Source: Arthrobacter sp. StoSoilA2 (lineage in GTDB: Bacteria > Actinomycetota > Actinomycetes > Actinomycetales > Micrococcaceae). Taken from it: a stretch of DNA of 64,000 nucleotides. The notes under the pieces are model-generated. The model saw only the letters and a program-made list of their open reading frames with translations. It searched no databases and was not told the DNA's origin. The position numbers and the translations under genes are program-made. Shown here piece after piece: positions 57,173-64,000 of this stretch (positions within the stretch are counted from its first letter, which is position 1; each line of letters starts with the position of its first letter). The stretch covers positions 1,674,001-1,738,000 of the forward strand of contig NZ_AP024643.1 of NCBI RefSeq assembly GCF_019977195.1. Direction: 5' to 3'.

Positions 57173-58273
57173 TTACTCACTACTGGGAGTGGGCGTCCTA
57201 CTGGGAGTGGGCGTCGGCAGCGGAGGCAAGTCATCGTCGTCGACCTCCAAACCCGGCAACGCGGCAAGCGTGGCACCCCAATCCACGCTCCTGCGGACGG
57301 CGGCCAGCAGGCTGCTGGCAGCCCAGTCCCGGGTCTCTCCTGTCGAAAGCGCGATGAGATCGCCAAATCCCTGCAGGGAGTCCGACTCCAAGGCCCCCAA
57401 GCCGGCAGCCGGGTCTTCAGCGAACTGTGCCGGCAGCCTGTATCCGGCCTCGCGGGTGGGGACGTCGCCACAATTACGGCGGGTCAGGGCTTCTGCTTGT
57501 TGAAGGAGCCGCTCGTGCACTGCAAGGTCCTTGGCGGCTTGGGCAGTTGCGCCAGCGTCCAATCGCTTCAGCGCCACCTGGTAGACGTAAATGGCTTCCT
57601 GTTCGGAACGGACAGTCGCCGCAAGAGCGGCATCGGTAGTGGCAGCGGTTGCATCCGGAGTGGGGCTGACTGAAGGGCACTGGTGCGCAGCCGGTGTTGT
57701 TACAGCAGGTGTTGTGGCAGACGGGATACCGCTCGACGTCGGCAACGGCACCGGCACCTGCCACGCCGCAGCCAGTTTTTCGCCCTGGAGAAGTTGGGCG
57801 GATCCGACGGCGGCCAGCAACCGGGCGGTCCCGCCGTCGGCCTCGCGTGCGTCGTCCAGCCGTTGCCGGCCGCTGGCGATCAGGCCGGCCACGACCGAGG
57901 CAGGCGTGGCTTCCGTGGCCGTGTCTTTGTTGTCGCTTGTCATTGAAGCTGCGGGAGAAGGCGGAAGGAGGGCCCGGGACTGTGTTGTCAGCAATGTCAC
58001 AGCATCGTCCAGGGCGGCCGTTTGGGAACCGGATCCTGCAGCTGCCATCAATCCAGCAGCAGATTCCTGCAGCTTCCTGGTATCGGCGGAAGCGTCGGCG
58101 AGGGCAGATACGGAGAACGAAACTGTAGGAGGAGTCCCGGAATCCCGCGGTAGAAGGACGATTCCCGTGCCCGCAACGAGCAGCGCAACCACGGAAATGA
58201 GAAGGAGCCGGCCCCACGCTGGTGATCGTCGTTTTTCACTTGTCTGCTCGTCCACAACACACCATGGTGTCAC
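57173..58273 (-). CDS. Membrane-anchored DUF4439 (ferritin-like) protein
   Basis: The protein has about 366 residues: one N-terminal membrane helix (LLLISVVALLVAGTGIVLL), an Ala/Thr/Pro-rich outer region with VTTPAAHQCPSVSP, and a C-terminal four-helix ferritin-like DUF4439 domain (SEQEAIYVYQVALKRLDAGA, AQAAKDLAVHERLLQQAEAL). The tail holds PTPTPSRTPTPSS, encoded by short direct repeats around 57165-57215. GTG 58273 or GTG 58255 could start it. It is divergent from rimP, as in other actinobacteria; the function is unknown. Confidence 0.78.
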   Translation of the reverse strand: MTPWCVVDEQTSEKRRSPAWGRLLLISVVALLVAGTGIVLLPRDSGTPPTVSFSVSALADASADTRKLQESAAGLMAAAGSGSQTAALDDAVTLLTTQSRALLPPSPAASMTSDNKDTATEATPASVVAGLIASGRQRLDDAREADGGTARLLAAVGSAQLLQGEKLAAAWQVPVPLPTSSGIPSATTPAVTTPAAHQCPSVSPTPDATAATTDAALAATVRSEQEAIYVYQVALKRLDAGATAQAAKDLAVHERLLQQAEALTRRNCGDVPTREAGYRLPAQFAEDPAAGLGALESDSLQGFGDLIALSTGETRDWAASSLLAAVRRSVDWGATLAALPGLEVDDDDLPPLPTPTPSRTPTPSSE

Positions 58274-58370
58274 GTGGACGGGCGGACAAGGGAAAAGCCG
58301 TGCACCATGTGCTGCCGAAAATCGTTAGGCTAGTAGTCACAACAACATCTATCGGGAGGCGGCGGGCAAC

Positions 58371-58982
58371 GTGAGTGACTCGGAAGCCACGACTTCAACA
58401 GACCGTACTGAGTCGAATTCAACGGCCACCATCCACAACCCGGAAGAGCGCAGGCTAAAGGCACTGCTCGAACCGGCAGTCCTTGCCAACAGGCTCTACC
58501 TCGAGGATGTTTCCATCCACGTCGCCGGTTCACACCGCACGGTCCACGTCGTCGTGGATCTTCCGCAGGAGGAGACCGGGGGCGTCAGCCTTGACGCCAT
58601 CGCAGATGTCTCGCGTGGGTTGTCCGATATTCTGGACAACGATCCCCACGACGACGGCCGTCCCTACGACCTCGAAGTTTCTTCGCCTGGAGTAGGCCGT
58701 CCTCTGACGGAACCGCGCCACTGGCACAGGGCGCGCGGCCGCATGGTCAGGGTCAACGTCATCCAGGGTGAGAACGTCCTTGGCCGGATTGCGTCAGTAG
58801 ATGACGCCGGCGTGACCCTCATTCCGGAGCACGAGGTCAAGAAGGGCATGAAGCCCAAACAGGGCGACCCCATCACTATTCCTTTCGACAGGATCCGCCA
58901 CGGAAAAGTCGAGATTGAATTCAGCCACCTCCACGAGGCCGGGCTGGCAGACGAACACAATGGACCTTCCGAGGAGGCCTAA
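58371..58982 (+). CDS. rimP: Ribosome maturation factor
   Basis: The 203-residue protein has the RimP N-terminal domain (LLEPAVLANRLYLEDVSIHV), the conserved DIADVSRGLSDILD-like helix, YDLEVSSPGVGRPLTEPRHW, and the C-terminal SH3-like domain (GRMVRVNVIQGENVLGRI). It assists 30S assembly. GTG 58371 is used, with GGGAGG about 12 bases upstream. A disordered Ser/Thr-rich N-terminus of about 30 residues precedes the fold. It is first of rimP-nusA-ylxR-infB-rbfA, and the nusA ATG overlaps its stop. Confidence 0.95.
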   Translation: MSDSEATTSTDRTESNSTATIHNPEERRLKALLEPAVLANRLYLEDVSIHVAGSHRTVHVVVDLPQEETGGVSLDAIADVSRGLSDILDNDPHDDGRPYDLEVSSPGVGRPLTEPRHWHRARGRMVRVNVIQGENVLGRIASVDDAGVTLIPEHEVKKGMKPKQGDPITIPFDRIRHGKVEIEFSHLHEAGLADEHNGPSEEA

Positions 58983-59962
58983 TGGATATTGACATGAGCG
59001 CACTGAGACTCCTGGAGCGTGAGCGTGAAATCCCGCTGGACCTCCTGATTCCCACCATCGAGCAAGCGCTCCTGGTGGCCTATCACAAGACGCCCGGTGC
59101 CTTCGAGAAGGCACGCGCCGAGCTGGACCGCAAGAGCGGCCACGTGACCATCTGGGCAACGGAAATCGACGATGACGGCGAGGCGATCGGGGAGTTCGAG
59201 GACACCCCGGCCGGTTTCGGCCGGATCGCGGCAAGCACGGCACGCCAGATCATCCTGCAGCGTCTTCGTGACGTTGAGGACGATAACGTACTGGGCGAAT
59301 TCAAGGGTCGCGAAGGCGAACTGGTCGCCGGCATGATCCAGCAGGGCAACAACCCGCACATGATCCAGGTAAACCTCGGATCGGTGGAGGCCCTGTTGCC
59401 GCCGCCGGAGCAGGTTCCTGGCGAAAAGTACATTCACGGCAGCAGGCTTCGTGCCTTCGTGGTGGATGTCCACCGTGGGGCCAAGGGCCCGTCCATTACG
59501 TTGTCGCGTTCGCACCCGGGCCTGGTCCGCAAGTTGTTCGAAATGGAAGTTCCGGAAATCGCGGATCGTTCCGTCGAGATCGTGGCACTTGCCAGGGAAG
59601 CCGGCCACCGCACCAAGATTGCCGTCAAGGCGAACACCCCGGGTGTCAACGCCAAGGGCGCCTGCATCGGCGAAATGGGCTCCCGGGTCCGTGCAGTCAT
59701 GACTGAGCTCAACGACGAAAAGATCGACATCGTGGACTTCAGCGAGGATCCTGCGACCTTCATCGCCAACTCCTTGTCACCGTCCCGGGTGAATTCGGTC
59801 ACTATTACGGACGAGGCAACGCGCTCGGCCCGGGTAGTTGTGCCGGACTACCAGCTGTCCTTGGCGATTGGCAAGGAAGGCCAGAACGCACGCCTCGCTG
59901 CGAAGCTGACCGGATGGCGGATCGATATCGTGTCCGACGCCGCCCCGGCCAAGACCGAATAG
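58982..59962 (+). CDS. nusA: Transcription factor NusA
   Basis: The 326-residue actinobacterial NusA has an N-terminal RNA-polymerase-binding domain, an S1 domain (about residues 110-180, FKGREGELVAGMIQQGNN) and two KH domains (VKANTPGVNAKGACIGEMGS and LSLAIGKEGQNARLAAKLTG). It lacks the C-terminal acidic repeats of E. coli NusA, which is normal in this phylum. It controls pausing, termination and antitermination. ATG 58982 overlaps the rimP stop. Confidence 0.97.
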   Translation: MDIDMSALRLLEREREIPLDLLIPTIEQALLVAYHKTPGAFEKARAELDRKSGHVTIWATEIDDDGEAIGEFEDTPAGFGRIAASTARQIILQRLRDVEDDNVLGEFKGREGELVAGMIQQGNNPHMIQVNLGSVEALLPPPEQVPGEKYIHGSRLRAFVVDVHRGAKGPSITLSRSHPGLVRKLFEMEVPEIADRSVEIVALAREAGHRTKIAVKANTPGVNAKGACIGEMGSRVRAVMTELNDEKIDIVDFSEDPATFIANSLSPSRVNSVTITDEATRSARVVVPDYQLSLAIGKEGQNARLAAKLTGWRIDIVSDAAPAKTE

Positions 59963-60042
59963 CGATCGTTCCGGCGGCTTGGCCGTCGGAACCGCGCCGC
60001 GCTTACAGTGCGGCCGGTTTCGGCTGTCCGGGGCCGGGGGGC

Positions 60043-60048
60043 TAGAAT
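60043..60048 (+). promoter_or_regulatory. Possible internal promoter -10 before ylxR
   Basis: TAGAAT at 60043-60048 is a good sigma-A -10 element 108 nt upstream of ylxR. I see no convincing -35 at 17 bases, so this is only a candidate for an internal promoter feeding ylxR-infB. Confidence 0.3.
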
Positions 60049-60155
60049 AGATGGAACCGGGCTTACGTCCGGTATCCGCGCGCTTTGACGTGCCTTATCT
60101 GCATGTGCAGTGTGGGTCGTCAGCGCAAGTTTGCAGAGGCAGGTAAGGACACGTC

Positions 60156-60497
60156 GTGGCTGAACTGCTTGAACGCGGCCATGGCCCTGTTCGTACGTGC
60201 ATCGGATGCCGGAAGCAAGGCTCCCGGTCCGAGCTTGTCCGGCTGGTCGCCCAAGGTGGTGGTTCGTCCACTGTCCTTGTCGATGTTCGACGCCGGATGG
60301 CCGGCAGGGGTGCGTGGCTGCATCCCAGCGAAAAGTGCTTGGCATTGGCAATCAAGCGGCGTGCTTTCGGAAGGGCCCTCGCGGGCGCTGCTGAAACAAC
60401 CGCCGTCGAAAGCTACTTCATGTCAGGCGCGCCACTTGTGGAGGCTCCGGCTGCCACAGGAAAACCGTCCAAACCTGAAAGCGGGTCAGAAAACTGA
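60156..60497 (+). CDS. ylxR: YlxR-family RNA-binding protein (DUF448)
   Basis: The 113-residue protein has the YlxR signature RTCIGCRKQGSRSELVRLVA and the C-terminal GRGAWLHPSEKCLALAIKRR then AFGRAL. The family binds RNA and has been linked to RNase P and to gene regulation. GTG 60156 follows AAGGA at a good distance. It lies between nusA and infB, its conserved place in Gram-positive bacteria. Confidence 0.94.
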   Translation: MAELLERGHGPVRTCIGCRKQGSRSELVRLVAQGGGSSTVLVDVRRRMAGRGAWLHPSEKCLALAIKRRAFGRALAGAAETTAVESYFMSGAPLVEAPAATGKPSKPESGSEN

Positions 60498-60649
60498 TGG
60501 AAACCCGATGAGTTCCCAGCGATGAGTGCGTAACGATGACAACTTTGTTGCGCTCTGCAATGGGCCTTTCAGTCGCGCTAGCGGCAGGGGCCCGCAGTAA
60601 GAAGTAGACGGTTCGTGCCTGGCTCGGTGCGGACCGAGACAGGAGAAAT

Positions 60650-63526
60650 GTGGCCAAGGTCCGCGTACATGAGCTCGCCAAAGAGCTCGGTATTACTTCC
60701 AAAGATGCAGTAACAAAACTGCAGGAATTGGGCGAATTCGTTCGCTCCGCCTCTTCCACCATTGAGGCCCCCGTCGTGAAGAAGCTTCGCGACGCCTACC
60801 CCGGTGCAGGCGCTGCAAAGGCAGCTGCCCCCGCACCTGCAGCCGCCCCCAAGGCTCCGGCTGCTCCCGCAGCATCCCGTCCGGCAGCGCCGGCTCCGGG
60901 CCCCGCTGCACCCAAGGCTCCGGCTCCGGCAGCACCGGCCGCGGCGGCACCTGCCCCCGCAGCACCAGCTCCCGCGGCGCCTGCTCCGGCAGCGCCCTCG
61001 GCTCCCGTTGCATCCACGCCGTTTTCGGCAAAGCCCGGTGCCCGTCCTGCTCCCAAGGCAGAGACTCCGGCTCCGTCCCGCCAAGGCGGCCAGGCCCCGC
61101 GTCCCGGCGGTCCCCGTCCGGGCAACAACCCCTTCGCCACGTCCCAGGGCATGCCCCGCGGCCGTGGTGGCGACGGCGAACGTCCGCCGCGTCCGGGAAA
61201 CAACCCGTTTGCAACCTCGCAGGGCATGCCCCGTGCAGGTGGCCGCAATGATGGCGAACGCCCCGGTGGTCCCCGTCCCGCAGCAGGTGCAGGCGGACCC
61301 CGTCCCGCAGCAGGCAGCGGTGGTCCCCGTCCGGGTGCTCCGCGCCCCGGTGCACCCCGTCCCGGTGGTGCTCCGCGTCCGGCTGGTGGCCCCGGTGGAA
61401 ACCGGCCTACTCCGGGCATGATGCCCAACCGCACTGAGCGTCCGGCTCCCGGCGGCGCAGGTCGTCCCGGTGGCGCAGGCCGTCCGGGTGGCGGACCGGG
61501 TCGTCCCGGTGGCGCACCAGGTGCAGGTACCGGTGGCGGCGCTCCCGCCGGCGGTGGCTTCGGCAAGGGTGGCCGCGGTCGCGGTGGTACCCAGGGTGCC
61601 TTCGGCAAGGGCGGCGCCGGTCGTGGCAAGCAGCGCAAGTCGAAGCGTGCAAAGCGCCAGGAACTGGAGCAGATGAGTGCTCCGTCGCTGGGCGGCGTAT
61701 CCGTACCCCGCGGCGATGGCGAGACCATCATCCGTTTGCGCCGTGGTTCCTCCATCACGGACTTTGCAGAGAAGATCGATGCGAACCCCGCGTCGCTCGT
61801 GACCGTTCTCTTCCACCTCGGTGAGATGGCAACGGCTACGCAGTCCCTCGACGAAGACACCTTTGGACTGCTCGGCGCCGAACTTGGCTACAAGCTCCAG
61901 GTTGTTTCGCCGGAAGACGAAGAGCGCGAGCTGCTGGACCAGTTCGACATCAACATCCAGGACGAGCTTGACGCCGAAGGTGACGATGTCCTTGAGGCAC
62001 GTCCGCCGGTTGTCACCGTCATGGGTCACGTTGACCACGGTAAGACCCGCCTGCTTGATGCCATCCGCAACTCCAATGTTGTGGCCGGCGAGCACGGTGG
62101 AATCACCCAGCACATCGGTGCTTACCAGATCAGCCACATCCACGAGGGCACGGCCCGCGACATCACGTTCATTGACACCCCCGGTCACGAGGCCTTCACG
62201 GCCATGCGTGCACGTGGTGCCAAGGTCACCGATATCGCGATCCTGGTTGTTGCAGCCGACGACGGCGTTATGCCGCAGACGGTTGAAGCACTCAACCACG
62301 CCCAGGCAGCCAACGTGCCGATCGTCGTCGCAGTGAACAAGATCGACAAGGAAGGCGCCAACCCTGACAAGGTCAAGGGTCAGCTCACCGAGTACGGCCT
62401 GGTTCCCGAGGAATACGGTGGCGACACCATGTTCGTTGAGGTTTCTGCCCGCCAGAACCTCAACATCGACGAACTGATCGACGCCGTCCTGCTGACGGCC
62501 GATGCCGCACTGGATCTGCGCGCCAACCCGGACAAGGACGCTCGAGGCATTGCCATCGAAGCGAACCTGGACAAGGGCCGCGGTTCCGTCGCCACCGTCC
62601 TGGTGCAGTCCGGTACCTTGGCCGTGGGTGACACGATCGTGGCCGGTACGGCCCACGGCCGCGTCCGTGCAATGTTCGACGAGAACGGCGAGGCCCTCGA
62701 TGTCGCACTGCCGTCGCGTCCGGTCCAGGTCCTCGGCCTGTCCAACGTACCGCGTGCAGGTGACACCTTCCTGGTGACGCCGGACGAGCGTACGGCCCGC
62801 CAGATCGCCGAGAAGCGTGAAGCTGCCGACCGCAACGCCGCACTGGCCAAGCGTCGCAAGCGCATCAGCCTGGAAGACTTCGACCAAGCCGTTGCAGAAG
62901 GCAAGATCGACACCCTCAACCTCATCCTCAAGGGTGACGTCTCCGGTGCCGTGGAAGCCCTCGAAGATGCCTTGCTCAAGATCGATGTCGGAGACGACGA
63001 CGTTCAGCTCCGTGTCATCCACCGCGGTGTGGGTGCCATCACGCAGAACGACGTCAACCTGGCAACGGTGGACAACGCCATCATCATCGGCTTCAACGTC
63101 AAGCCGGCTGAGCGCGTCGCTGAACTGGCTGACCGTGAAGGCGTGGACATGCGCTTCTACTCCGTCATCTACGCAGCAATCGATGACATCGAGATGGCCC
63201 TCAAGGGCATGCTCAAGCCGGAGTACGAAGAAGTCCAGCTCGGTACTGCCGAAGTCCGCGAAGTCTTCCGTTCCTCCAAGTTCGGAAACATCGCCGGTTC
63301 GATCGTCCGCACGGGCATCATCCGCCGTAACACCAAGGCACGCGTTAGCCGCGACGGCAAGGTCATCGGTGACAACCTCACCGTTGAGACGCTCAAGCGC
63401 TTCAAGGATGACGCAACCGAAGTCCGTACTGACTTCGAGTGTGGTATCGGTCTTGGCTCGTTCAACGACATCTCCGAAGGCGACATCATCGAGACCTTCG
63501 AGATGCGCGAAAAGCCGCGCGTCTAG
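60650..63526 (+). CDS. infB: Translation initiation factor IF-2
   Basis: The 958-residue GTPase starts at GTG 60650 behind AGGAGA with the IF2_N motif VRVHELAKELGITSKDAVTK. A low-complexity region of about 290 residues rich in Pro, Ala, Gly and Arg follows, with an internal NNPFATSQGMPR duplication (near residues 162 and 184). The G domain has VMGHVDHGKTRLLDAI (G1), GGITQHIGAYQ, DTPGHEAFTAMRARGAK (G3) and NKIDKEGANP (G4), then domains II-IV. It places initiator tRNA on the 30S subunit. The long Gly/Arg-rich region is typical of actinobacterial IF-2. Confidence 0.97.
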   Translation: MAKVRVHELAKELGITSKDAVTKLQELGEFVRSASSTIEAPVVKKLRDAYPGAGAAKAAAPAPAAAPKAPAAPAASRPAAPAPGPAAPKAPAPAAPAAAAPAPAAPAPAAPAPAAPSAPVASTPFSAKPGARPAPKAETPAPSRQGGQAPRPGGPRPGNNPFATSQGMPRGRGGDGERPPRPGNNPFATSQGMPRAGGRNDGERPGGPRPAAGAGGPRPAAGSGGPRPGAPRPGAPRPGGAPRPAGGPGGNRPTPGMMPNRTERPAPGGAGRPGGAGRPGGGPGRPGGAPGAGTGGGAPAGGGFGKGGRGRGGTQGAFGKGGAGRGKQRKSKRAKRQELEQMSAPSLGGVSVPRGDGETIIRLRRGSSITDFAEKIDANPASLVTVLFHLGEMATATQSLDEDTFGLLGAELGYKLQVVSPEDEERELLDQFDINIQDELDAEGDDVLEARPPVVTVMGHVDHGKTRLLDAIRNSNVVAGEHGGITQHIGAYQISHIHEGTARDITFIDTPGHEAFTAMRARGAKVTDIAILVVAADDGVMPQTVEALNHAQAANVPIVVAVNKIDKEGANPDKVKGQLTEYGLVPEEYGGDTMFVEVSARQNLNIDELIDAVLLTADAALDLRANPDKDARGIAIEANLDKGRGSVATVLVQSGTLAVGDTIVAGTAHGRVRAMFDENGEALDVALPSRPVQVLGLSNVPRAGDTFLVTPDERTARQIAEKREAADRNAALAKRRKRISLEDFDQAVAEGKIDTLNLILKGDVSGAVEALEDALLKIDVGDDDVQLRVIHRGVGAITQNDVNLATVDNAIIIGFNVKPAERVAELADREGVDMRFYSVIYAAIDDIEMALKGMLKPEYEEVQLGTAEVREVFRSSKFGNIAGSIVRTGIIRRNTKARVSRDGKVIGDNLTVETLKRFKDDATEVRTDFECGIGLGSFNDISEGDIIETFEMREKPRV

Positions 63527-63539
63527 GTTCCGCTTGGAG

Positions 63540-63569
63540 CGGGTCCGTTGGGTAGCCCCGGCGGACCCG
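63540..63569. terminator. Hairpin between infB and rbfA
   Basis: CGGGTCCG (63540-63547) pairs with CGGACCCG (63562-63569), with GGG/CCC pairing inside. There is no T-run. It lies just after infB and may lower or process the rbfA part of the transcript. Confidence 0.4.
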
Positions 63570-63603
63570 TTCCGTACCCGTTTCTACTTTCCAGGAGGAA
63601 GTC

Positions 63604-64000
63604 ATGGCCGATCCGGCACGCGCTGCCAAGTTGGCGCAGCGGATAAAGGTCGTCGTCGCCGAGGCCCTCGGCCGCAGGGTCAAGGACCCGCGCGTCGAGT
63701 CCATCACGATCACCGACGCCCGCGTCACCAACGACCTTCAGCACGCCACCATCTACTACACCGTCTTTGGTGACGACATAGCCCACGCCGATGCCGCCAG
63801 GGCATTGGAGAAGGCCAAGGGTGTGCTCCGACAGGAAGTCGGCCGCAATATCACCGTACGGCTTACTCCCACCCTTGAGTTCGTTGCTGACCAGATTCCT
63901 GTCAACGCATCCAACCTTGAGGAGCTGCTCCGTGAAGCAAAGCGTCGCGACGCCGAGGTAGCCGCTTTGGCTGCCGGCGCCAAGCACGCAGGCGAGGCTG
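63604..64000 (+). CDS. rbfA: Ribosome-binding factor A, 3' part beyond the window
   Basis: ATG 63604 follows AGGAGG, and the frame is open to the window edge (132 residues seen). The KH-fold sequence has KLAQRIKVVVAEALGRRVKD, DPRVESITITDARVTNDLQH and the typical VRLTPTLEFVADQIPVNASN. RbfA helps mature the 16S rRNA 5' end. The remaining C-terminal tail lies outside the window. It ends the visible rimP-nusA-ylxR-infB-rbfA cluster. Confidence 0.94.
   Translation, partial: MADPARAAKLAQRIKVVVAEALGRRVKDPRVESITITDARVTNDLQHATIYYTVFGDDIAHADAARALEKAKGVLRQEVGRNITVRLTPTLEFVADQIPVNASNLEELLREAKRRDAEVAALAAGAKHAGEA

Noticed and set aside
60578..63022. An 814-codon open frame antisense to infB.
   Set aside because: It mirrors the strongly biased infB codons; the translation is low-complexity (long Gly/Thr/Cys runs) with no domain, and infB is certain on the other strand.
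1..64000. tRNA, rRNA, prophage, integrase or attachment sites.
   Set aside because: No cloverleaf-like sequence, rRNA stretch, integrase or transposase was recognised in the window; a covariance-model search would be needed to exclude short RNAs fully.

Overview
The window is chromosomal DNA from a high-GC Gram-positive bacterium, most likely a member of the Micrococcaceae (Arthrobacter/Paenarthrobacter type). The evidence is the GC-rich third positions, frequent GTG starts, AGGAGG-type ribosome sites, ATGA/GTGA gene couplings, and an actinobacterial core gene order: M23 peptidase, rpsB-tsf, pyrH-frr-cdsA, dxr-rip1-ispG-acetyltransferase, proS, rimP-nusA-ylxR-infB-rbfA. The same backbone is known from Mycobacterium tuberculosis, but here about 37 kb of metabolic genes sits between cdsA and dxr. 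No rRNA, tRNA, CRISPR array, insertion sequence or prophage was recognised.

Layout. 1-958 is the N-terminal part of a P-loop helicase-like protein that runs off the left edge. 1172-2362 is an acyl-CoA dehydrogenase with a palindromic operator. 2337-8178 carries the M23 peptidase and the translation/lipid core (rpsB, tsf, pyrH, frr, cdsA, a DivIVA-repeat protein). 8192-14990 is a carbon-uptake island: a LytS/LytTR two-component system co-directional with one DUF485/solute:sodium symporter pair and divergent from a second pair. The divergent region holds a 32-bp tandem repeat and a Crp/GlxR-like site. 15068-18700 holds a PHP-domain protein, small membrane proteins and an Lrp/AsnC regulator. The regulator faces a three-gene 2-oxoacid dehydrogenase operon (18895-22504) that has a perfect Crp/GlxR-type dyad.

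22604-25979 holds a sugar-nucleotide-epimerase-like SDR and a DUF222/HNH protein, with two kinds of tandem repeat. 26030-34735 is a TetR regulator divergent from a seven-gene leucine/isovalerate operon: methylcrotonyl-CoA carboxylase beta and alpha, acyl-CoA dehydrogenase, CoA-transferase A and B, a MaoC hydratase and a CitE-like lyase. 34806-43463 is a LacI-controlled sugar/glycoside operon (binding protein, two permeases, two Gfo/Idh/MocA oxidoreductases, a TIM-barrel isomerase and a ThuA protein). Its divergent promoter region carries two identical palindromes.

43460-64000 returns to the backbone: a lipase-maturation-factor-like protein, dxr, rip1, a YciI protein, ispG and a GNAT protein. 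A TetR/ABC-2 exporter operon with its own operator follows, then proS, a TSUP permease, an APH(6)-like kinase, a VIT-family transporter, a DUF4439 protein, rimP-nusA-ylxR-infB and the start of rbfA.

How the parts may work together. The bkd-type dehydrogenase makes branched acyl-CoAs, which the mcc/sco/citE operon can take to acetyl-CoA and acetoacetate. One operator format (GTTA-8 nt-TAAC) occurs twice at the mcc operon and once before the isolated acyl-CoA dehydrogenase at 1172, suggesting one TetR regulon. The least characterised system is the LacI/ThuA/Gfo operon, whose enzyme mix resembles glycoside 3-oxidation pathways such as levoglucosan or trehalose use. Its substrate cannot be read from sequence.
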